Positions 33,194 to 38,263 of a stretch of DNA of 38,263 nucleotides are shown in pieces. The notes under the pieces were generated by a model. It was not told the DNA's origin. It searched no databases and saw only the letters and a list, made by a program, of their open reading frames with translations. Numbering within the stretch: position 1 is the first letter of the stretch; each line of letters opens with the position of its first letter. The position numbers and the translations under genes were made by a program. This DNA comes from CAYZXL01 sp964482435 (GTDB lineage: Bacteria; Auribacterota; JABMQX01). The DNA lies in contig CAYZXL010000047.1 in NCBI GenBank assembly GCA_964482435.1, forward strand, positions 1 through 38,263. The letters are read 5' to 3'.

Positions 33194-33590
33194 TCAGTAC
33201 TCAATCTCATTCAGCGGGTGACGAACAACGCCATCGGCGAAGGAGAAGGCGTCCAGCACGAGCCAACCATCGTTGAACGGCTCTGACTGAGTTTGGATTA
33301 CGAGGCTCTCAGTGGCCGAAATGATTTTCTCTTCCACTGACCTTGCGCCCGAAAACTGGGTCAGGTTTGAAGTTAAGATCTGGGCGGTACGATGAAAGAA
33401 ATGAGGCCAGGTTAGGCTGGTGAGGAGACGATACTCGCCAGAGCAGACCATTGCGAAGTTGCGGGATGTGGAGGTGATGCTGAACCCTGATGCGGAAACT
33501 GAAAGGTCACAAACCAAGCAGATGCCTTGAGGGGCAGGGCATGGGCCCGCGTCCACGACAACGCGAACCGAGGGTAAGTCGTTCAAAAGC
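33194..33590 (-). pseudogene. Possible C-terminal gene remnant
   Basis: The minus strand stays open for about 130 codons in the gap between the GH127 and phosphatase genes. Its final part (EPFNDGWLVLDAFSFADGVVRHPLNEIEY, then stop) has a protein-like composition. No start codon with a ribosome site precedes it, and the frame runs into the phosphatase start. I recognise no family. It could equally be chance. The rest of the 33168-33602 gap holds only the phosphatase ribosome site. Confidence 0.2.
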
Positions 33591-33602
33591 AGGAGAAAGG
33601 AA

Positions 33603-35246
33603 ATGATGACTGGACGTACTGGGAGTCGGCGAGCAAAAGGGATGATTGGCTGCATGGGTCTTCTTGCCGTGGCGGCGATATTGTTTGCCGCTTCCGCATC
33701 GGCGGAGAAGAACGTGATCGTAATGGTCCCGGACGGATGTTCCAGCAGCATCCAGACGCTGGCCCGCTGGTACAAGGGCAGCGATCTGGCTTTGGACGGA
33801 ATCCGGGTGGGCGCAGTAAAGACCTACATGGCAAATTCCGTCATCACCGACTCGGCCGCTGCCGCCACGGCGTTTGCGACGGGACATAAGACCACGTGTG
33901 GTTTCCTGAGCGTGGGTCCCAGGACAAATGACCTCCTGACCGGTTTTTCGCCCACGGCGGACCCGTATGAACCATTGGCCACCGTGCTCGAAGGCGCAAG
34001 ATTGGAGGGCAAAGCTACGGGACTGGTCGCGACAAGCCGCGTCACGCACGCGACACCCGCAGCGTTTGCCTGCCACATTCACGACCGTGACATGGACAAC
34101 GAGATCATGGAACACATGGTCCACCAGGATATTGATGTGGTATTCGGGGGAGGGAAACAGCATCTACTCCCAACGAACCAGGGAGGCAAGCGAAAAGATG
34201 GGGAGAACCTTCTCCAGGTCTTGCGGGAGCGCGGTTACCAGTTCGTGGAGACCCAGGGTGAGATGGCCGCGCTGACCGGCGGAAAGGCGTGGGGTCTGTT
34301 TGCCAGCGATCACATGGCGGCCGACATTGACCGTGCTGAGTTTGCCCCCAGGGAGCCGTCCCTTGCCGATATGACGGCGAAGGCGATCGAGCTGCTCTCT
34401 AAGGACCCCGAGGGCTTCTTTCTGATGGTCGAAGGGAGTCAGGTGGACTGGGCAGGCCACGCCAACGACCCCATCCACATGGTGACTGATTTTCTGGCTT
34501 TTGACAGAGCGGTGGAGATCGCGCTGAATTTCGCGAAAGCTGATGGAGACACCCTCGTCATCGCCTTCCCGGACCACAACACGGGTGGCTTGAGCATCGG
34601 CCACGGCTCGACCTCCGTGGACTATACCAAGACTACGGTGGAAGGCCTTATTGCGCCCCTCATGCGGATGCGAATCACCGCCAACGGGTTATCGAAGAAG
34701 ATTGGCGACGACCTTACAGAGGAGAATATCGGGGAGAAAATCCGGGAGTGGTGGGGTATCAACGCTACCGCCGAGGATGTCAGGCAGATCGCGTACCTTC
34801 ACAAGAAGAAAGGGTTGTTGCTCAAGTACGCTCTGGGTGAGGTTGTCAGCAGGAAACACACGGTGCTCGGCTGGACAACCCACGGCCACTCGGGTGAGGA
34901 CGTACCCCTGTGGGCATACGGGCAAAGTCGGCCGGTTGGTCTTGTTGATAACGCGCAACTGGCTACGATTGTTGCCGCCGCTCTTGGCTTCGATCTGGGG
35001 AAGACGACTGCGCGTCTTTTCGTGGATGTCGAAGACGCCTTCGCAGGGAGTTACGTGCTCGACAAGACCGACCCCGAGAATCCTGTTCTTCTGATTCAAG
35101 GGAGAGCGAAACTGCCCGTGGGCAAAGACATTCTTGTTGTGAATGGTGTACCTCGCAATCTGGAGGGCATCGTCGTCCACGCACCGATGACCAAGAAGGT
35201 CTACTTGCCGCAGGAAGCTGTGGACCTGATCGGCTCCCTGCCGTGA
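33603..35246 (+). CDS. Alkaline phosphatase (PhoA-superfamily)
   Basis: A 547-residue exported phosphatase. A signal peptide ends near residue 34 (FAASASA). The catalytic set is complete by position: Asp44 in VPDG, nucleophile Ser84 in VITDSAAAATAFATG, His149/Thr151 in THATPAAF, Glu277-Asp282-His286 in EGSQVDWAGH, Asp324-His325 in FPDHNTGG, and His427 in GWTTHGHSGEDVPLWAYG. It should bind two Zn and one Mg and release phosphate from monoesters. The last 90 residues form an additional domain with a LPVGKDILVVNGVPRNLEG β-rich stretch. The start has AGGAGAAAGGAA directly before it (a second ATG follows at once). No Pho box was identified. Confidence 0.93.
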   Translation: MMTGRTGSRRAKGMIGCMGLLAVAAILFAASASAEKNVIVMVPDGCSSSIQTLARWYKGSDLALDGIRVGAVKTYMANSVITDSAAAATAFATGHKTTCGFLSVGPRTNDLLTGFSPTADPYEPLATVLEGARLEGKATGLVATSRVTHATPAAFACHIHDRDMDNEIMEHMVHQDIDVVFGGGKQHLLPTNQGGKRKDGENLLQVLRERGYQFVETQGEMAALTGGKAWGLFASDHMAADIDRAEFAPREPSLADMTAKAIELLSKDPEGFFLMVEGSQVDWAGHANDPIHMVTDFLAFDRAVEIALNFAKADGDTLVIAFPDHNTGGLSIGHGSTSVDYTKTTVEGLIAPLMRMRITANGLSKKIGDDLTEENIGEKIREWWGINATAEDVRQIAYLHKKKGLLLKYALGEVVSRKHTVLGWTTHGHSGEDVPLWAYGQSRPVGLVDNAQLATIVAAALGFDLGKTTARLFVDVEDAFAGSYVLDKTDPENPVLLIQGRAKLPVGKDILVVNGVPRNLEGIVVHAPMTKKVYLPQEAVDLIGSLP

Positions 35247-35266
35247 CAGATTAGAGGAAACCGGCT

Positions 35267-35284
35267 GGCTGCTGTGAAGCAGCC
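35267..35284 (+). terminator. Hairpin after the alkaline phosphatase gene
   Basis: GGCTGCT (35267-35273) and AGCAGCC (35278-35284) form a perfect seven-base stem with the tetraloop GTGA, 20 bases after the stop codon. No T-run follows, so it may be a weak terminator or a 3' stabilising hairpin. Confidence 0.5.
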
Positions 35285-35415
35285 TCCCCAAAAGCTCTCC
35301 GTCTGTGGATAGCAAATGGACTTTTCCAAGACCTCGGAGGCAGCAGCTTATGGCCACCACTACTTCCCTGGTGTTCTGGCAACGCTAATCTGCGTTTCCT
35401 CATCCTTCATGTCGC

Positions 35416-35443
35416 TTGAAAGTGAACTGGCGATGGCGATAAT
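35416..35443 (+). promoter_or_regulatory. Candidate promoter for the exported methyltransferase
   Basis: TTGAAA at 35416-35421 and GATAAT at 35438-35443 are separated by 16 bases. The start codon follows 91 bases later. Both boxes are five of six to consensus, but the match could be chance. Confidence 0.35.
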
Positions 35444-35534
35444 TGTGCAAATCCGAAGAAAGCGCGATGCCTGATGAGGTCGCGTCTGAGATTGAGTATC
35501 AGACTGTTGTCTCACCAATCTGAAGGAGGTCGTC

Positions 35535-36182
35535 ATGAAATGGCATGGACATCTGATTGTGGTTCTGTGTGCCGCTCTGGTATGCTGTGGAGCAGTTTTA
35601 GCCAATGCAGCCGAGCAAGACAAGACCAGCAGGGAGTTTCGCGAGCAATTCATCAAGGACTTCAATCGCACCGGCATGGACACGACGATTGGCGATGCCA
35701 TGATGCTGCGAATCCTCGTCGAGAGCGCGAGGTGTAAGCGCGGCGTCGAGGTGGGATCGTACAAGGGCTTTGGCGCCATCAATATGGGAATCGGTTTCGA
35801 GAGAACAGGCGGGCATCTCTACACGCTGGAGATTGACCCAAGAAGGGTCAAAGACTGCCGAGAGAATTTGCAGAAGGTTGGCCTGGAGAAAACGGTTACT
35901 TGCGTAGAGGGAGATGCCCTCAAAACCCTGCCAGCCCTTGAAGGTGAGTTTGATTTCGTTTTCATTGACGCAGTTAAGCGAGACTACTTCAAGTACTTGA
36001 AACTGATCGAGCCGAAACTCAAACCAGGGGCGGTCATTGTTGCCGACAATGTCATCCAGTCCGCGGGGGAGATGAAGGATTTTCTAGACTACATCCAAAA
36101 CAGCCCAAACTACGACACGGTGATTATCCGAGCTTCAATGGAGAAAAACGATGGCATGTCGATCAGCTATAAGATCAAATGA
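35535..36182 (+). CDS. Class I O-methyltransferase-like protein with a signal peptide
   Basis: 215 residues. Residues 1-25 are a clear Sec signal (hydrophobic core LIVVLCAALVCCGAVLA, then NAA). The rest is a catechol-O-methyltransferase-like Rossmann domain: motif I GVEVGSYKGFGAINMG, the acidic SAM ribose ligand in YTLEIDPRRV, the metal-binding-type Asp in FVFIDAVKRDYFKYLKLIEP, and VIVADNV with the second Asp-Asn pair. Short cytosolic relatives lack the leader. The ATG has AAGGAGG nine bases upstream, so this start is firm. SAM is not normally present outside the cytoplasm. Either the leader is a membrane anchor facing inward, or the protein has another role there. Confidence 0.85.
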   Translation: MKWHGHLIVVLCAALVCCGAVLANAAEQDKTSREFREQFIKDFNRTGMDTTIGDAMMLRILVESARCKRGVEVGSYKGFGAINMGIGFERTGGHLYTLEIDPRRVKDCRENLQKVGLEKTVTCVEGDALKTLPALEGEFDFVFIDAVKRDYFKYLKLIEPKLKPGAVIVADNVIQSAGEMKDFLDYIQNSPNYDTVIIRASMEKNDGMSISYKIK

Positions 36183-36716
36183 TTCTCTCTGAGTTACGCG
36201 TTACATATCTCGGTTGCAGAACCGAAGACCCTGCTTCGTGTCGGCCATCTTCCCGGGGATTACCTTGTTGACAAGGGCGGCTGAGCCTGACGTTGTCACC
36301 TACGCAGGAGTGTTAGGTCCTGACGCGTCGAGGTTATGCAGGACGATGAAACAAAAGGCGCCTGCACCCGCAGCAACTACAGCAAACCGACGTCGTGGAC
36401 GACTTTCTCATTCTCCGGCGCGGCGATCGTTGGCACGAAGGCTGGGATTGACGCCACCCGCGATAACGCGAATTTCCGCCTCCTGCCCGAGCCGGACTTC
36501 AAGGATGTCGCGAGAGACGGTCCAAGGGCGGTAGGTGCCTCGCGCTGACATGAGATGGGCTGGTTCATTGCCTGTCGCGGCGTGAAACCCGCCTCGGCAA
36601 GCTTCGAATGCTGGCGCGAGATGCAGACCCGAACAGTTACGAGTGCCATACGGCTCGGCGGCATGGCACTGAACACGCGCGTTAGTGGCCAGGAATAATC
36701 CATCATGGAGGGAGAG
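36183..36716. other. 530-base intergenic region, possible gene debris
   Basis: The gap between two genes on the same strand holds a 70-codon frame (36336-36548) with a protein-like middle (SWTTFSFSGAAIVGTKAGIDATRDNANFRLLPEPDF) but no ribosome site or known domain. It may be decayed coding sequence. No tRNA or clear terminator is seen. Confidence 0.35.
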
Positions 36717-37229
36717 ATGAAAACTACCATCCTGCCACTCGTCCTTCTCATAGTCTCAGCGATGTGTACCATTGGAACAAGGAGAGGCCCGTTCGCCTCC
36801 GGGGAGAAGGAAAGGAAGTTTTTCAAGGTCTGGCCGATCGGGAGAGTCGTGAAGCAGGATAAGGGCGCCCGAATCGAAATTGATTCTCAATACAAGGAAG
36901 CCCTCGTCGGCTTGAACCAGTTCTCGCACATCCATGTCTTCTACTGGTTCGATAGGAACGATACGCCCGAGAAGCGAGCTGTCCTCCAGGTTCACCCTCG
37001 CGGCAATAAGAAAATCCCGCTCACGGGGGTCTTTGCCACCCGGGCGCCGGTCAGACCGAACCTTATCGCCATGTCAACCTGTAAGATCATCTCCATCGAG
37101 GACTGCACTATCGGCGTTGACTCCATTGACGCGCTGGACAAGTCACCCGTCATAGACATCAAGCCGTACATTCCGGCGTCTGAGCTAATCCTCGACGCAA
37201 AAGTGCCTGACTGGGTCGGTTGGTTCTGA
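36717..37229 (+). CDS. TrmO/TsaA-like (YaeB-fold) protein with a signal peptide
   Basis: About 170 residues. The core matches the TsaA/TrmO family that N6-methylates threonylcarbamoyl-adenosine in tRNA: FFKVWPIGRVV, YKEALVGLNQFSHIHVFYWF, GVFATRAPVRPNLIAMS and SPVIDIKPYIPASE. The family's conserved RSPxRPNxIG loop appears as RAPVRPNLIAM, and GVDLLDGTP as GVDSIDALDKSP, so key positions have changed. Residues 1-20 are strongly hydrophobic (ILPLVLLIVSAMCTIG), which predicts export or membrane anchoring, odd for a tRNA enzyme. I chose ATG 36717 (GAGGGAGAG just upstream). ATG 36705 would add four residues. With the neighbouring exported methyltransferase it suggests an extracytoplasmic SAM-fold pair. 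Confidence 0.8.
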   Translation: MKTTILPLVLLIVSAMCTIGTRRGPFASGEKERKFFKVWPIGRVVKQDKGARIEIDSQYKEALVGLNQFSHIHVFYWFDRNDTPEKRAVLQVHPRGNKKIPLTGVFATRAPVRPNLIAMSTCKIISIEDCTIGVDSIDALDKSPVIDIKPYIPASELILDAKVPDWVGWF

Positions 37230-37338
37230 GTGGAAGGCTGTTGTCTCGATCGCTCTGCCTTGTTACAGGATTCACCGCGCTCCCTTCTGCTCTGAGCTCC
37301 GAGCGATAGCCCCCGGGAGAACGAGACAGGGATATATG

Positions 37339-37362
37339 GGTGTGCGTACATAGTCGCACACC
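37339..37362. terminator. Hairpin between convergent genes
   Basis: GGTGTGCG (37339-37346) and CGCACACC (37355-37362) form a perfect eight-base stem with loop TACATAGT in the 176-base gap between two gene ends. It is well placed to stop transcription in both directions, although no T-run follows on either side. Confidence 0.5.
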
Positions 37363-37405
37363 GTGAGTAAAGCTGGGAAGACCCGAAGAGCGATTGTGTC
37401 TACCG

Positions 37406-37840
37406 TTATGGGGTGTTTCTGAACAGGTAGTTGTGAATGGCCTGAGCCAAGGTCTCGGCAGCGAGAAGGGCGCAGTGTCTGCTCTCATCGGGTAAGCCGC
37501 CGAGGGCGTTGAGAATCATCTCCTGGGTGATAGTTCTTGCCTCCTCGAGCGTTTTCCCGATGGCGAGCTGCGTTGCCATGCTTCCGGCAACCATGCTCGG
37601 TCCGCATCCGTCCGTGGTGAACGTAGCCTTCGCAACTCGATCTCCGGTTATCTGGAGGAAGATTTCCATGGTATCGCCGCAAGGACCCTTAATGCTGGCG
37701 TAGCCGTCCGGGTGTTCAAGCGGGCCCATGTTTTGCGGATTAAGCCAGAGGTCAATTACCTTATCGGTGTAATACGCCCTGGCATCCCGAATGACGTGCT
37801 CCTGGAGATTCTCCGCGAAATTGTCAAATCTACCGGCCAT
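37406..37840 (-). CDS. IscU/NifU-type iron-sulfur cluster scaffold
   Basis: 144 residues of the NifU_N/IscU fold. The three cluster-ligand cysteines and the labilising Asp are present: Cys54 and Asp56 in KGPCGDTMEI, Cys79 in TTDGCGPSMVAGS, and Cys123 in DESRHCALLAAETL. The LPPVK chaperone-binding motif of classical IscU is not evident, as in many anaerobe-type scaffolds. It assembles [2Fe-2S]/[4Fe-4S] clusters in the cytosol. It begins four bases after the stop of the radical-SAM gene, so scaffold and cluster enzyme are likely co-expressed. Confidence 0.93.
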   Translation of the reverse strand: MAGRFDNFAENLQEHVIRDARAYYTDKVIDLWLNPQNMGPLEHPDGYASIKGPCGDTMEIFLQITGDRVAKATFTTDGCGPSMVAGSMATQLAIGKTLEEARTITQEMILNALGGLPDESRHCALLAAETLAQAIHNYLFRNTP

Positions 37841-37843
37841 GTC

Positions 37844-38263
37844 TCATCCCTTCTTATAGTAAACGCACCTATTACGGAGCGTGTAGGTGACGAGGCGCTC
37901 AGAAACAAGGTCGTCGAGATGCTTCAAAACGTGCGCTCTGTTCATCATCAAGCCATTGGCGATGTCCTCCACGGAACATGGCCGCCGCGCAACCAGCGCC
38001 AGAATATCGTCGCGGAGAGCCTTGGACTCTTCGCCCCCGGACTTCGGGGCAAAGGGGGCAATGACCTCCGCGCGCTCGCCAAGAAGTCTGCAGAGCTTCG
38101 CCATCTCCTCGGCAGCCACCGGAAAAGCGTATTCTTCGGCGGCGGGGCGAACGACAGTGTTGAGCTGGATTCTGTCGGGTTTGATCCGGTCAGCGTGTTC
38201 CTTGATCTTCAGGACTTCGTCAGCCACGGCAGTGACTCCGCCGAGAAGGAAAACTTCCAGCCA
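37844..38263 (-). CDS. Radical-SAM protein with winged-helix tail (partial, 5' end off window)
   Basis: The frame is open to the right window edge and ends at 37844, giving the last 139 residues. The first visible part (WLEVFLLGGVTAVADEVLKI, then RIKPDRIQLNTVVRPAAEEY) matches the end of the radical-SAM barrel in COG0731-type proteins. There this strand-loop follows the SAM- and [4Fe-4S]-binding N-terminus, which lies outside the window. Residues about 75-139 form a small winged-helix domain (DDILALVARRPCSVEDIANG, NRAHVLKHLDDLVSERLVTY) ending VYYKKG. The substrate is unknown. The GTG at 38225-38227 is internal, not the start. Confidence 0.8.
   Translation of the reverse strand, partial: WLEVFLLGGVTAVADEVLKIKEHADRIKPDRIQLNTVVRPAAEEYAFPVAAEEMAKLCRLLGERAEVIAPFAPKSGGEESKALRDDILALVARRPCSVEDIANGLMMNRAHVLKHLDDLVSERLVTYTLRNRCVYYKKG

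Noticed and set aside
33507..34163. 218-codon minus-strand frame over the phosphatase gene
   Set aside because: Antisense shadow of a phosphatase with a complete catalytic set on the plus strand.
1..38263. CRISPR arrays, tRNA or rRNA genes, complete insertion sequences
   Set aside because: No regularly spaced repeats, no tRNA-like cloverleaf with a TTCGA arm, no rRNA motifs and no intact transposase were seen on either strand by eye.

Overview
The window looks like a chromosomal contig from an uncultured, diderm, probably anaerobic or facultative bacterium. Supporting features are Sec and Tat signal peptides, an outer-membrane barrel, c-type heme proteins, a type IV/II pseudopilin, ASPIC/UnbV-FG-GAP proteins, and long GC-rich intergenic regions with gene debris. 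The style (secreted β-propellers, ASPIC/UnbV, hydrazine-synthase-α-like cytochrome, GH127, Tat-exported sugar-enzyme-like protein) recalls Planctomycetota/Verrucomicrobiota or candidate phyla such as Hydrogenedentota/Sumerlaeota. No rRNA or other marker fixes the phylum, so this is inference.

Layout. 1-2803: edge-truncated Tat-exported protein (minus), a secreted OB-fold-like protein and a pseudopilin. 2813-6062: metal ABC importer (lipoprotein, ATPase, permease) ending in a SAM methyltransferase, with translational overlaps. 6599-7743 (minus): aquaporin plus DGC-type Cys protein. 8290-10525: an ArsR-family operon with a promoter/operator palindrome, a 45-residue Cys/His peptide and an ABC-2 exporter. 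10970-15366 (minus): a second metal ABC importer with its own outer-membrane barrel and a small membrane protein. 15412-15800: a scar with a transposase N-terminal remnant and a decapitated hydrazine-synthase-α-like cytochrome. 16479-25130: a run of exported proteins (ASPIC/UnbV protein with a one-base frameshift, a multiheme cytochrome/β-propeller/diheme fusion, a Reg_prop β-propeller, two type I periplasmic binding proteins). 25164-29938 (minus): a giant TPR-ASPIC/UnbV protein and a tandem Rid protein. 30704-37229: GH127, alkaline phosphatase and two SAM-enzyme-like proteins that carry signal peptides. 37406-38263 (minus): an IscU/NifU scaffold and a radical-SAM protein cut by the window edge.

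Most notable observations. (i) The large cytochrome gene is split by a 580-base segment (18212-18791) directly before a CxxCH codon set. Removing exactly these bases would restore a 959-residue frame with ten CxxCH motifs, and the segment ends in a near-perfect 39-base palindrome. (ii) The 16-25 kb region looks like an extracytoplasmic redox/binding system whose composition I do not recognise as a described pathway. (iii) An ArsR regulator, a tiny Cys/His-rich peptide and an ABC-2 exporter form a compact, self-regulated operon. (iv) A TrmO/TsaA-fold protein and a class I methyltransferase both appear to be exported.
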